Positions 1 through 8,668 are shown, counted from the first letter of the stretch. The stretch: DNA of 12,994 bases from Flavobacteriales bacterium (GCA_947464515.1 CANHXF010000022.1:1-12994), one strand, 5' to 3'. The notes: generated from the letters alone by a model not told the origin. Made by a program: numbers and translations.

Positions 1-1828
1 TGGTTTTTAGTCGCTCTTCCATTGCCGGCTTTGAAGTTTCCACACCAGGTTTGAGGTATTTTTCGATCATCAAATTCGCAATTGGTGCGGCCCAGGTAGC
101 TCCAAAACCGCCATTCTCCACCAATACAGCAATAGCAATCTTTGGGTTGTCCTTTGGTGCAAATGCCATATAAATCGAGTGATCCTTGCCATGAGGATTT
201 TGAGCGGTACCCGTTTTGGCACAAATTTCAATATCGGTAATACCCGTACCATTTGCTGTGCCACCTGGCTTGGTGACATCGCTCATACCATCGATAATTG
301 TGGCAAAATAGGTTGGGTTTATCGTTGTGAATTTTTTGATTTTATACTTTCGGTCCCATCCCGTATCCTTGAATCCGTCGATCTTTTTAACCAAGTGAGG
401 CGCATAGTACCAACCTCGATTGGCAATAATGGCAGCCACATTGCAAATTTGTAAGGGCGTTAGCAATATCTCCCCTTGGCCAATACTCAAAGAAATTACC
501 GTACTACTTTTCCAACGATCTCCATGTCGACGGTTTAACTGAGCTACCGATGGGATGTTACCCCTGGATTCGCCCAATAAATCAATATTAAGCTGACTTC
601 CCAAGCCAAACGATCGCAAGTGTTTTTCCAAGGCCGCATAACCCAATTTCACATCGCCATATTTAGGATTGTCGATAATGTCTCTAAAGACCTGACAATA
701 GTAACTGTTGCACGAAATTCTAATTGATCCTCGGAGGTCTAGTGGTCCACCATGCGGGTGACAACCCACGCGAATGCTTCCAAGTCGATATCCACCAGCA
801 CAACCATGGGTAGTTTCCGGCGATAAAACTCCTTCTTGCATCGCAATCAACGCCATTACCGTTTTAAATGTTGAACCAGGAGGGTAGACGCCCTTTACTG
901 CACGATTGTACAATGGTTTTTGCTCATCTCTCAACAAAGATTTGAATGTTTTTGCCCGCTCTCTACCAACCATCGTATTTGGGTCGTAATCGGGATTATT
1001 AATGAACGCTATCACCTCGCCAGTACTAGGCTCAATGGCCACAATACTGCCTTTTTTGCCATTTAACAACAATCGACCGTATTCCTGTAGGTCGAAGTCC
1101 AATGAGCTAATCACATCAGGCCCTGCAGTGGAGGGATAATTAAACTGCGTGTCTTTTACAACGCCTCGTTCTGTATACGTTCTATCCTGCCAAACCGTTT
1201 TAACGCCTTTAATTCCCCTAATTTGTTTTTCGTAATATCGCTCAATCCCTGTAATACCAACCAAATCACCGGGTTGATTGTAATCGTCCAATACAATTAA
1301 GGATTCATCGGCTTCACCCAAATATCCCAAAGCGTGGGGCGCCGATGTCGTTGCAAATTGACGGTCTGTTCGCGACTCAATATAAAAACCTGGCAATCGG
1401 TAGATATTCTCTCGCAATAAAGTGAATTGCTTATTACTCAAATTGGCATAGAAGAGCGCACTGTTGTTGAAAGCGTTATTTTTTTGTCGTTTCTTGGCTC
1501 TAATTCTGGCATCCAAAATCAAGTGTCTCACCGTAGGCAAGTCGATTTCTAGGATCGAACATAGCAAACCCGTATCAAGCTTCTTGATTTCATAGGGGAA
1601 AGACGATAAATCGTACATCTGCGTACTGTATACCATCAACTTACCTTTTCGATCAAAAATATTGCTTCGCGATGGGTAAAGTGTGATTTTGTTAAGGGCG
1701 TTGTTGATTGCCATCTTTTTATATGGCACTTCCCCCAATTGAATACTCGCCAACTTTAGGGAATAGACAATAAAAACGAAAGCGATTAACCCGATATAAA
1801 CGATCTGACGCTTACTGCCTTTTTCCAT
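1..1828 (-). CDS. mrdA: Penicillin-binding protein 2, elongasome transpeptidase (3' end outside window)
   Basis: This is a class B penicillin-binding protein that cross-links peptidoglycan during lateral wall growth, anchored in the inner membrane with its catalytic domain in the periplasm. The reading frame is open from ATG at 1828 to the window edge, giving 609 residues; PBP2 proteins usually run about 600-650, so only a short C-terminal tail is missing. In order I see one membrane segment at about residues 9-27, a pedestal region with the R-x-N-I-F-D-R-K-G type motif near residue 50, then the transpeptidase domain. All three active-site motifs are intact: STFK with nucleophile Ser319 (872-874), SCN at 372-374 and KTGT from Lys538 (215-217). 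The start lies 5 bp after the mreD stop, so it is co-transcribed with mreBCD. In Bacteroidota rodA normally follows, here beyond the left edge. The family call is secure; assignment as PBP2 rather than PBP3 rests on the mre context as well as the sequence. Confidence 0.95.
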   Translation of the reverse strand, partial: MEKGSKRQIVYIGLIAFVFIVYSLKLASIQLGEVPYKKMAINNALNKITLYPSRSNIFDRKGKLMVYSTQMYDLSSFPYEIKKLDTGLLCSILEIDLPTVRHLILDARIRAKKRQKNNAFNNSALFYANLSNKQFTLLRENIYRLPGFYIESRTDRQFATTSAPHALGYLGEADESLIVLDDYNQPGDLVGITGIERYYEKQIRGIKGVKTVWQDRTYTERGVVKDTQFNYPSTAGPDVISSLDFDLQEYGRLLLNGKKGSIVAIEPSTGEVIAFINNPDYDPNTMVGRERAKTFKSLLRDEQKPLYNRAVKGVYPPGSTFKTVMALIAMQEGVLSPETTHGCAGGYRLGSIRVGCHPHGGPLDLRGSIRISCNSYYCQVFRDIIDNPKYGDVKLGYAALEKHLRSFGLGSQLNIDLLGESRGNIPSVAQLNRRHGDRWKSSTVISLSIGQGEILLTPLQICNVAAIIANRGWYYAPHLVKKIDGFKDTGWDRKYKIKKFTTINPTYFATIIDGMSDVTKPGGTANGTGITDIEICAKTGTAQNPHGKDHSIYMAFAPKDNPKIAIAVLVENGGFGATWAAPIANLMIEKYLKPGVETSKPAMEERLKT

Positions 1829-1833
1829 GATGA

Positions 1834-2343
1834 TTATTTATGACCTAGAAGCAAACGGAATATTTGAATAAACAGCAAAGACGCGATGGCACTGCAGACC
1901 GATACAAAAAGTATCGTAAATAGCGATGACCAACTAAAGTAATCAAAGATGAAATAAACCAAATGATGAGTGAATAGTATCGCAAAAGAGTAAATGCCAT
2001 ACCATTGCCAGCCCTTGTGGTCGATTTGCATATACCTCATGCCTTGCAATTGCATGGAATTTTCATCCAAGAAATACAAATCAATATAATTTTTGACAAA
2101 AACGGTGGTGACACATGCTGCGGTGTGCATACCCAAGCTACCTCCAAACGCGTCAATTGTTAGTCCAAAGAAAAACGCCCCTATCAATACACCAAACCGG
2201 TTTGAAGAAAGAGGTAAGATCAAAAATAAATAGACGTAAGGCATTGGCTTAATCCACCATGCAATATTGACTTCTTTAAAAATTAGTGTTTGAATCAGCG
2301 CCAAAAAAAGTCCACCCACAATAAATCTAACAACTTCAATCAT
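1834..2343 (-). CDS. mreD: Rod shape-determining protein MreD
   Basis: This is a small, hydrophobic inner-membrane protein of 169 residues, the usual size for MreD, which links MreB filaments to MreC and the PBP2/RodA synthase. Several hydrophobic stretches are visible (for example residues about 5-21, 33-60, 116-134 and 138-165), consistent with five or six membrane spans. The family diverges strongly in sequence, so the call relies on size, hydropathy and its position between mreC and mrdA. Its ATG overlaps the end of mreC by 8 bp, which suggests translational coupling. Unusually for this phylum, a perfect AAGGAGG precedes the ATG by 5 bp (see the separate site). Nothing looks broken. Confidence 0.9.
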   Translation of the reverse strand: MIEVVRFIVGGLFLALIQTLIFKEVNIAWWIKPMPYVYLFLILPLSSNRFGVLIGAFFFGLTIDAFGGSLGMHTAACVTTVFVKNYIDLYFLDENSMQLQGMRYMQIDHKGWQWYGIYSFAILFTHHLVYFIFDYFSWSSLFTILFVSVCSAIASLLFIQIFRLLLGHK

Positions 2344-3196
2344 TGGCGCCTCCTTCCTGGGTTGGTATGATTTCGTTTAATACGTCCAATTCGTTTTGAT
2401 GGATGTTTTTTATGACGGTTACAACATCTAACTGACTAAAATCGGTAGCCAATTTTACTTTGATGCTATAAAAATTTGATTTCAAGTTGGATTCGGATTT
2501 TGCGATTGTACCAATAGGAATGCCGGCAGGGAACAACAGTGAATAGTTGCTCGTATAAAGTTTCATGCCATTTTTCAGTTTTACAAATCGATTTACTTCT
2601 TCCAATTCTACATAGTTGGGATCTTCACCATCCCAGGAAATAACACCTTGGCTAATTTTAAGGTTGTAGAAATAGGGGGTGATTTCGAATTTAGAATTCA
2701 AAACTGACATCACCAATGAGTAATGCGCGGCAGATTCTACAACGACACCCACAATTCCCATAGGGCAAATAACCGACATGTGTTTTTTGATGCCATCCTT
2801 GTATCCGCGATCCAAAACGATGAAATTGTTTTGCTCATTTACTGAGTTTCTGATTACACGGGCGGGAATGTATTCGTACTTGATAAGGGTATTGGTGAAA
2901 GTGTCCTTATAGGTCGATGCACCCTTTGGCGAATTACTTGTGAGGTTCCAGTTTAATTGATTTCGCAGCAAGTCATTTTCTTTAACCAACTGCTCGTTCG
3001 TAGTTCGCAACTTGAAATAACTTGTGATACCGGACCTCCAAACATCAATGTTTCGATGAATGCCTAGAGCATGACCAAAATAAATACTGTGTTGGTAAAA
3101 ATGATACCTAAAAATCTGTGTAACCGCACTTAGGAGCAGTAAAACATAGAGTAGGGGGTATGCTTGATTCCGTATCCAACGGAATATCACCAACAT
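2336..3196 (-). CDS. mreC: Rod shape-determining protein MreC
   Basis: MreC is a bitopic membrane protein whose periplasmic part forms filaments and activates PBP2/RodA. The 286-residue product has a short cytoplasmic N-terminus, one membrane span at about residues 12-30, a predicted coiled-coil stretch at about 62-85 and a C-terminal double beta-barrel domain. Typical family features in that domain include the NFIVLDRGYKDGIKK region, the G-I-V-G-V-V turn and the PAGIPIG motif near residue 225. The ATG at 3194-3196 lies 12 bp after the mreB stop; the gene ends in TGA inside the mreD start region, overlapping by 8 bp. This junction pattern makes mreB-mreC-mreD-mrdA a single transcription unit. 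Confidence is high because motif, topology and position agree. Confidence 0.95.
   Translation of the reverse strand: MLVIFRWIRNQAYPLLYVLLLLSAVTQIFRYHFYQHSIYFGHALGIHRNIDVWRSGITSYFKLRTTNEQLVKENDLLRNQLNWNLTSNSPKGASTYKDTFTNTLIKYEYIPARVIRNSVNEQNNFIVLDRGYKDGIKKHMSVICPMGIVGVVVESAAHYSLVMSVLNSKFEITPYFYNLKISQGVISWDGEDPNYVELEEVNRFVKLKNGMKLYTSNYSLLFPAGIPIGTIAKSESNLKSNFYSIKVKLATDFSQLDVVTVIKNIHQNELDVLNEIIPTQEGGAND
2349..2355 (-). promoter_or_regulatory. Strong Shine-Dalgarno-like sequence before mreD
   Basis: On the minus strand AAGGAGG stands 5 nt before the mreD ATG, a full match to the anti-Shine-Dalgarno of 16S rRNA at ideal spacing. Other starts in this window have no such element, in line with the known avoidance of SD initiation in Bacteroidota. 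The bases also encode Gln-Glu-Gly-Gly at the end of mreC, so the match could be coding coincidence. Function here would be ribosome recapture after mreC termination. Confidence 0.4.
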
Positions 3197-3208
3197 GATT
3201 GACTAAAA

Positions 3209-4234
3209 TTAAGCTGTCATTAAAAACTTGAAACGACCGATGTTCTTCAATGCAGTACCAGTACCACGAACAACAGCACGAAGAGGGTCTTCCGCAATAT
3301 GTACTTTCAATTTCGTTTTGGCTGCAATTCGCTTGTCGAGCCCCCTTAACAAAGCACCACCACCAGTTAGCCAAATACCATTTGTCAAAATATCGGCACT
3401 CAATTCTGGTGGAGATTGCTCCAAAGCACGTAAAACCGCTTCTTCCACTTTCATAATGCTCTTATCCAACGCTCTGGCTATCTCACTATAGCTAACGATA
3501 ATCTGTTTCGGAATGCCCGTCATTAAATCTCTACCAAACACAGCATAGTCTTCAGGTGGAGTATCTAATTCTTGTAAAGCCGATCCAATATGAATTTTGA
3601 TTTTTTCTGCAGTACGCTCGCCAATCAACAAGTTGTGCTCTCTGCGCATGTATTCCAAAATATCCAAGTTGAATTCATCTCCTGCAACGCGAATACTTTC
3701 ATCGCAAACAATACCACCCAAAGCAATAATTGCAATTTCAGTAGTACCACCACCGATATCAACAATCATATTTCCTTGAGGCTGGGTGACATCGATTCCA
3801 ATACCAACAGCAGCTGCCATAGGCTCGTGTATCAAATAAACTTCTTTGGCACCACTGCGCTCGGCACTATCCTTTACGGCACGTTTCTCAACTTCAGTGA
3901 TACCAGATGGAATACAAATAACCATTTTAAGCTGAGGTGAAATCCAGCGTTGTTTCTGATTCATCATCTTGATCATTCCTCGAATCATGTGTTCAGCCGC
4001 TTGGAAATCCGCAATTACTCCATCTTTCAACGGCCTAATTGTCTTGATCCCCTCGTTTTCCTTTCCAAACATCTGCATCGCATCCTTGCCAATGGCAATC
4101 ACATTGCCCGTATTTCGTTCAATTGCGATGATACTAGGCTCGTCAACAACAACCTTGTCCTTATGAATGATAAGTGTGTTCGCTGTACCTAAATCGATGG
4201 CAAGTTCCTGGGTTAGAAAACTGAAAAAACTCAT
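3209..4234 (-). CDS. mreB: Rod shape-determining protein MreB (bacterial actin)
   Basis: MreB is an actin-like ATPase that forms membrane-bound filaments and orients the wall-synthesis machinery. The 341-residue length is standard. Visible actin-fold motifs are phosphate-1 DLGTANT at residues 14-20, the EP region with Glu137, phosphate-2 DIGGGTTE at 159-166 and the adenosine-binding TGGGALL at 290-296. The N-terminus, Met-Ser-Phe-Phe-Ser-Phe-Leu, is the short amphipathic membrane anchor seen in Gram-negative MreB, which supports the ATG at 4232-4234. It is the first gene of the mre cluster; the gene upstream on the same strand ends 68 bp away. That gap contains no convincing terminator, and only a weak promoter candidate (TATTTTG, minus strand, 4252-4258, one base short of the -7 consensus). 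It may therefore have its own promoter, be read through from the upstream gene, or both. The identity is certain. Confidence 0.98.
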   Translation of the reverse strand: MSFFSFLTQELAIDLGTANTLIIHKDKVVVDEPSIIAIERNTGNVIAIGKDAMQMFGKENEGIKTIRPLKDGVIADFQAAEHMIRGMIKMMNQKQRWISPQLKMVICIPSGITEVEKRAVKDSAERSGAKEVYLIHEPMAAAVGIGIDVTQPQGNMIVDIGGGTTEIAIIALGGIVCDESIRVAGDEFNLDILEYMRREHNLLIGERTAEKIKIHIGSALQELDTPPEDYAVFGRDLMTGIPKQIIVSYSEIARALDKSIMKVEEAVLRALEQSPPELSADILTNGIWLTGGGALLRGLDKRIAAKTKLKVHIAEDPLRAVVRGTGTALKNIGRFKFLMTA

Positions 4235-4302
4235 GGTGTATATATGATCTGCAAAATAAACACAAATTGGCTATTTAAACACATCATTTCGCTAGTATTT
4301 AA

Positions 4303-7300
4303 TTAAAAAAACCACGACATACAAACTTGTTGGATTGGAGGCATCAATTTACCTTCCTTCAAACCAAAAGCCAATTCATAGCGTATTGGCGTTCGAAGTA
4401 CATTTGCACTGACTCCTAGACCTGTGCCAACCAAATAAGGATTGCGTTTTGAGGTAATCGACATCCAATAATTGGGAGTCGTTACAACCACCGTATTAAA
4501 AGGGTTCATCGGATTTGCTGGCGAATTGCCAATGAATGCAGTACCAATATCTAAAAATCCATACAAAGTCAACGATTCGTAAAAATGCTGTTTGATGATT
4601 TTTTGACCAAACTGCTTAAATGGCTGCGTCAGAATTTCATTTTGAATCGAAAGGGAGCCCGTTCCAATGCGCTCACCCGAAAGAAAACCTCGTACAAAAC
4701 CGCCATTGGCCCGATACAAATATTTCGTATTTGAATATTCTGTTGAAATGTCAGTTTGCCACATGTCTCTAGAAATCCAGCCTTCAGATCCGCCTACCCA
4801 AAATAAGGTTAATGCATTTCCTGCTGATTTATTTGCCATAATGTTTGACTTAAAGTAAACCCCTCTAACCAATTGTTTATCAATATTAAGGTTCAAATGA
4901 AATAGATACGAGGTCCCCATGCTATTGCCATTGACATACACTCTGTTGGGTATCACTTTGGCCGTACTCACTTGGTTGATTTCAATGCTGGACTTTAAGG
5001 AAATAAGCCATGAATTTTCTAATCGCATCGCTCGCTGTCGATTATTCCAATCCAGCCCAAAGACAAGCCCAGCTGTTTTGAATCTATAATTCTTAAATGA
5101 CGAAAATCCGGGGTTCACTATCTTATCGAAATATATGTCATCCATAATTTGAATACCCGATAATAAACCGAAATTCGAAATCCAATTCCTTCGAATCGAA
5201 ACACTGAAAAAATTGGTTGCATTTTTCTTTAACGACATCTCGTTCAGATAAAATGTTCGACTGCGAGTAAGAAGTTGCTGATCAATTTGATATTTACCCC
5301 ATTTAAAAGTCTGTTGCATTCGGAGCCCTAGTCGATTCAATGCTAAGTTGGATAAGATGCCAAACGACATCCGATAATTGTGATTCTTATCAATCAAATA
5401 GAATCGCATTTCAGGGGTAATCGGCTGATTGTAAAGCAAATATTGCTTAATTTCATTCAGATAAGGCAGAGGATAATCAGCATTGCCAAAATACAAACCG
5501 CCTTGACTTAAATAGAACGAATTCCGGCCCTTAGAACTATCGTATTTGCCTGAATAATACTTGGTCTTTTCACTATTTATCGATGATGTCCAAGTTCGCT
5601 TAGGAAAGGCAACCAAATACTCCCAAGAACTATGAAGAGAATCAACTTCTTCCAAATTGCTTGAGATTTTATTTGGTACCTCTTTTTTCTTCTGATTGTT
5701 GATGCTATCGTTTTTCGCCAACAGCTCCAGCTCTCTGACAGTCTCTTTTGCGGGGTCCAAAAGTCGAACCGACGATAGTGAACCTCCAAAACTCGATTCG
5801 ATAATATTCTCCAATCCACCTAAAGAAGACTGCGTATAGAAGCTATTTTTCACTTCGGATTGCCAGCGATAATCAGAATTGTCTTTAAAATGATAAAACC
5901 GAAGTCGCCAAACCTCACCCTCGCTCTGAACGTAGCTCAATTGACCTTGGCCTTCAACCACCAATCCACGAACGATCGGTTTTTCTGTCAATGTATCCAC
6001 ACGAAGTGTCTTTGTGGCGTTACCGATCAACTGATTAAACAACATCACCCATCGATCTTTTTCAATTTTCTTTATATCAATTGCGTAATAAATGGAATCA
6101 TTCTGTTGACGAGCAATATCCAGACGTTCCATGAGCAACCTCCCTATTTTGATTTCTCCCAAATCTACCGAGGATCTTCTTTTACCTGCGCTATCAATAA
6201 ATACAAGTGTTCGATGGCGATCTACTACAAACTCCATGGATAGCAAATCAACTGCAGAGTGGGGCAGGCTTTGTGATGAATTCTCTTTGACAAGAAACCC
6301 CACCAATTGTATTGGCTGAAAATTCAACTCATCAAGCAGGGCAGGATATTCATAACTGATTACATCGTGGAGTTTTTTGGAAATTGAATTATAAATAGAA
6401 ACCTTGAATAATCCTGGACTAAACCATTGGATTGCGAGTTTTTCATTGTGCTTTACAATCTTCTTGATGGGGATGGATCGATACTTCAATGGCAAATCAA
6501 TCTCGGTATTTATAGGCGTTCCCAATGGTTGATTTTGGCCAGACAATCTCTCCTTATCCCAGGCATCAAATGACTTTCCAGTAACATACTCAATAGCCGA
6601 CTCCGCATTCCCGGTATACTTGAGAACAAACATCATCGTAGAAACGACGGACTTTCCATAGGTTTGAAACAAATCACGCCAGATTTTCTTACCATAAACT
6701 TGCGCACCCATAGGTACAATTTGATTGGGCGATTTAAATCCGCCCTTGCATTCATAAAATGCATACTCATCCGCTGAATTCGCATTCCATCCAGACGCCA
6801 AATAGGCACCCAAGCCTTGCAGGAACCAATTTGGAATGGAATGGGAGCCGGTTTGACTTAGTTTTTGACGCACACTGATGCCCAGTAAAAACTCATGGAA
6901 TACAAAATGAGAAAGGGAATAAATGAATTGTGATCGAATCTGATCGTAGTTGCAGTTTGCATATATTGGATAATTGTACTCTTGAGAATAATTAACCGTA
7001 CCTGAAATCCTCTCTAGCCAAACGGCATTTACCTTAAGTGCTTCGTGATAATCATTAATGTCGTTATAAATTGTAGCAGTGAATTGCAAACTCGACTTAT
7101 ACCCCAACAAACCCTCTAATTCGTGATAGTTCAGTTCTGCAATTCTAAATAGAGAATCTACAAAGGGTTTGTTTTGAACGATGTCCGAATCACTACTATT
7201 GAAATTCAAATGGACTCTTCCATACGCAAGTTCAATTGACCCGGCCTTCGCATTTATTGATGAATAGGCTAACATACCAAACAATAGCGAGGTCAAAATC

Positions 7301-7359
7301 TTTATTGAATTCGACACAATGCGTTGTTGATATGTAAATAACAGGCCCCTCACAAACAT
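4303..7359 (-). CDS. Large envelope protein: degenerate gluzincin-like N-domain, beta-rich middle, putative Omp85-type C-terminal barrel
   Basis: I recognise parts of this 1018-residue protein but not a named gene. The N-terminus has a signal-peptide-like hydrophobic stretch (about residues 20-40, ending A-K-A). Residues about 45-270 resemble peptidase-MA/gluzincin domains: HE at 155-156, then PNWFLQGLGAYL at about 176-187. The zinc site looks dead: HEFLL replaces HExxH, and Gln181 replaces the glutamate expected in WFxEG. Residues about 290-560 are beta-rich, possibly a TolB-like propeller. From about 600 to the end there are alternating beta strands, a VRGF motif at 889-892 followed by a polar-hydrophobic N-E-I-L strand, an F-L-D-I-G strand, and a terminal Phe; this matches the L6 RG(F/Y) signature of Omp85-superfamily barrels. 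It is therefore probably an outer-membrane protein. The frame also opens upstream at TTG 7371, and GTG at 7315-7317 would give a more usual signal peptide; I chose the ATG at 7357-7359, so the start is uncertain. Confidence 0.8.
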   Translation of the reverse strand: MFVRGLLFTYQQRIVSNSIKILTSLLFGMLAYSSINAKAGSIELAYGRVHLNFNSSDSDIVQNKPFVDSLFRIAELNYHELEGLLGYKSSLQFTATIYNDINDYHEALKVNAVWLERISGTVNYSQEYNYPIYANCNYDQIRSQFIYSLSHFVFHEFLLGISVRQKLSQTGSHSIPNWFLQGLGAYLASGWNANSADEYAFYECKGGFKSPNQIVPMGAQVYGKKIWRDLFQTYGKSVVSTMMFVLKYTGNAESAIEYVTGKSFDAWDKERLSGQNQPLGTPINTEIDLPLKYRSIPIKKIVKHNEKLAIQWFSPGLFKVSIYNSISKKLHDVISYEYPALLDELNFQPIQLVGFLVKENSSQSLPHSAVDLLSMEFVVDRHRTLVFIDSAGKRRSSVDLGEIKIGRLLMERLDIARQQNDSIYYAIDIKKIEKDRWVMLFNQLIGNATKTLRVDTLTEKPIVRGLVVEGQGQLSYVQSEGEVWRLRFYHFKDNSDYRWQSEVKNSFYTQSSLGGLENIIESSFGGSLSSVRLLDPAKETVRELELLAKNDSINNQKKKEVPNKISSNLEEVDSLHSSWEYLVAFPKRTWTSSINSEKTKYYSGKYDSSKGRNSFYLSQGGLYFGNADYPLPYLNEIKQYLLYNQPITPEMRFYLIDKNHNYRMSFGILSNLALNRLGLRMQQTFKWGKYQIDQQLLTRSRTFYLNEMSLKKNATNFFSVSIRRNWISNFGLLSGIQIMDDIYFDKIVNPGFSSFKNYRFKTAGLVFGLDWNNRQRAMRLENSWLISLKSSIEINQVSTAKVIPNRVYVNGNSMGTSYLFHLNLNIDKQLVRGVYFKSNIMANKSAGNALTLFWVGGSEGWISRDMWQTDISTEYSNTKYLYRANGGFVRGFLSGERIGTGSLSIQNEILTQPFKQFGQKIIKQHFYESLTLYGFLDIGTAFIGNSPANPMNPFNTVVVTTPNYWMSITSKRNPYLVGTGLGVSANVLRTPIRYELAFGLKEGKLMPPIQQVCMSWFF

Positions 7360-7360
7360 C

Positions 7361-7392
7361 CGAATATACAATTGTTTTGGGGCAAAGACAAA
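7361..7392 (-). promoter_or_regulatory. Candidate Bacteroidota promoter for the large envelope gene
   Basis: On the minus strand TTTG (7389-7392) is followed after 20 bp by TATATTCG (7361-7368), matching five of six fixed bases of TAnnTTTG at the usual spacing. The box ends 1 bp before the chosen ATG, so the transcript would begin at or inside that codon. Either transcription starts unusually close to the box or translation starts further in, for example at GTG 7315-7317. Confidence 0.45.
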
Positions 7393-7406
7393 TGAGGATT
7401 CTTACT

Positions 7407-7414
7407 TACCTTCG
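7407..7414 (+). promoter_or_regulatory. Candidate -7 element of rocD
   Basis: TACCTTCG matches five of the six fixed bases of the Bacteroidota -7 box and ends 4 bp before the rocD ATG. The only upstream TTG triplets are too far away (27 bp or more), so the -33 part is missing. If used, the mRNA would be leaderless. It is weaker evidence than the other promoters in this window. Confidence 0.35.
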
Positions 7415-7418
7415 TATC

Positions 7419-8645
7419 ATGAATATCAAGAATAGTGCTGAATTCATTGCCCTTGAGAATCAATACGGAGCACATAATTATCATCCATTGCCAGTTGTTT
7501 TACACAAGGGTGAAGGGATTTTTGTTTGGGATGTAGAAGACAAAAAATACTTCGATTTTTTATCTGCCTATTCGGCTGTCAATCAAGGACATTGCCACCC
7601 CAAAATCATTGAAGCACTTAACGTTCAAAGTAGAAAATTAACTCTTACTAGCAGAGCGTTCCATAACGACCAACTGGGGCCATTTGAGCAATACATCACA
7701 GACCTATTGGGATATGATCGCGTATTACCTATGAATACAGGTGTAGAAGGAGGGGAGACCGCAGTAAAACTTGCCAGAAAGTGGGGCTACACGGTTAAAG
7801 GGATTCCTTCAAATCAGGCCAAAGTGATTTTTGCATCCGGTAATTTTTGGGGAAGAACCATCGCAGCTATTTCTACATCGCAAGATGAGGATAGTTATGC
7901 CGACTTTGGACCTTTCGTACCAGGCTTTGAAATCGTAGAATACAACAACATCCAAGCGCTTGAGCAAGCGTTTCAAGATTCAAACGTTGCGGCATTCATG
8001 GTTGAGCCCATCCAAGGTGAAGCAGGAGTGATAATGCCTAGCGATGACTATTTGAAGCAAGTTCGTGCCCTCTGTACTAAATATAACGTACTGTGGATTG
8101 CCGATGAGGTGCAAACTGGATTGGGCAGGACAGGGGCGATGCTTTGCTGCGATCACGCTCAGGTAAAGCCAGACATTCTGATTCTAGGCAAGGCGTTGGG
8201 TGGTGGAGTATTTCCGGTTAGCGCAGTATTAGCATCAAATGAAGTTATGGGTGTGCTTCATCCCGGTCAGCACGGATCAACATTCGGTGGAAATCCTTTG
8301 GCATGTGCAGTAGCTACAGCAGCTTTGAAAGTATTGGTGGATGAATCTTTGCCGCAAAATGCTTCAGAAATGGGTGAACTTTTTAGAAAAGGGCTGAAAG
8401 AAATCAATTCTCCCATCGTAAAGACAGTAAGAGGAAAAGGGTTGTTAAATGCGATAGACATTGAACCATTTGGCAACGGAAAAACAGCATATGATGTTTG
8501 TATCGCACTGAAATCAAACGGGTTACTAGCAAAACAAACACATACACACACCATAAGATTTGCACCACCTTTGACAATAAATGCGGGTCAAATTGAGGAA
8601 GCCTTGCAAATCATCAACTTTTCTATTCTCGAAATTGCAAAATAA
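7419..8645 (+). CDS. rocD: Ornithine aminotransferase (ornithine--oxo-acid transaminase)
   Basis: This PLP enzyme transfers the delta-amino group of L-ornithine to 2-oxoglutarate, yielding glutamate 5-semialdehyde and glutamate; it links arginine and ornithine breakdown to proline and glutamate, in the cytoplasm. The 408 residues match the family length of about 400. Family hallmarks are the N-terminal ALENQYGAHNYHPLPVV, the NTGVEGGETAVKLARKWGY block that distinguishes OAT from other class III transaminases, the PLP-contacting Asp229 in IADEVQTGLGRTG, Schiff-base Lys258 in LGKALGGG, and the C-terminal IRFAPPL. In-frame upstream starts exist (TTG 7377, ATG 7392), but the family N-terminus and a -7-like box at 7407-7414 favour the ATG at 7419. 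It diverges from the large envelope gene with about 60 bp between them. The last codons contain the -33 element of the following tRNA promoter. Nothing indicates an arginine-catabolic operon around it. Confidence 0.96.
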   Translation: MNIKNSAEFIALENQYGAHNYHPLPVVLHKGEGIFVWDVEDKKYFDFLSAYSAVNQGHCHPKIIEALNVQSRKLTLTSRAFHNDQLGPFEQYITDLLGYDRVLPMNTGVEGGETAVKLARKWGYTVKGIPSNQAKVIFASGNFWGRTIAAISTSQDEDSYADFGPFVPGFEIVEYNNIQALEQAFQDSNVAAFMVEPIQGEAGVIMPSDDYLKQVRALCTKYNVLWIADEVQTGLGRTGAMLCCDHAQVKPDILILGKALGGGVFPVSAVLASNEVMGVLHPGQHGSTFGGNPLACAVATAALKVLVDESLPQNASEMGELFRKGLKEINSPIVKTVRGKGLLNAIDIEPFGNGKTAYDVCIALKSNGLLAKQTHTHTIRFAPPLTINAGQIEEALQIINFSILEIAK

Positions 8646-8668
8646 TCGGCAGTAATTTTCTATCTTTG
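8635..8668 (+). promoter_or_regulatory. Bacteroidota-type promoter of tRNA-Leu and the TPR gene
   Basis: TTG (8635-8637) is followed after 23 bp by a perfect TATCTTTG (8661-8668). Initiation 4-5 nt after the box falls at about 8672-8673, 3-4 nt before the mature tRNA 5' end. The -33 triplet lies inside the last codons of rocD. No separate promoter is visible for the gene downstream of the tRNA. Confidence 0.8.

Noticed and set aside
70..454. Short open frames on both strands over the mrdA 3' region
   Set aside because: They are shadow frames of the intact penicillin-binding protein; the KTGT motif and surrounding residues are read in the mrdA frame.
3590..3940. Plus-strand open frame of 116 codons opposite mreB
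   Set aside because: It is fully antisense to a conserved gene, with composition dictated by mreB codons and no start signal.
4252..4258. TATTTTG as an mreB promoter
   Set aside because: One base is missing between TA and TTTG and there is no TTG at the -33 distance, so I did not list it as a promoter.
7369..7371. TTG start for the large envelope protein
   Set aside because: It lies upstream of, and overlaps by one base, the candidate -7 box at 7361-7368, and an ATG follows four codons later; it adds nothing to the signal peptide.
8535..8552. CA-rich run resembling a microsatellite
   Set aside because: It is short and lies inside rocD, where it encodes the Thr-His-Thr-His stretch just before the conserved IRFAPPL; the alignment to the family is uninterrupted.
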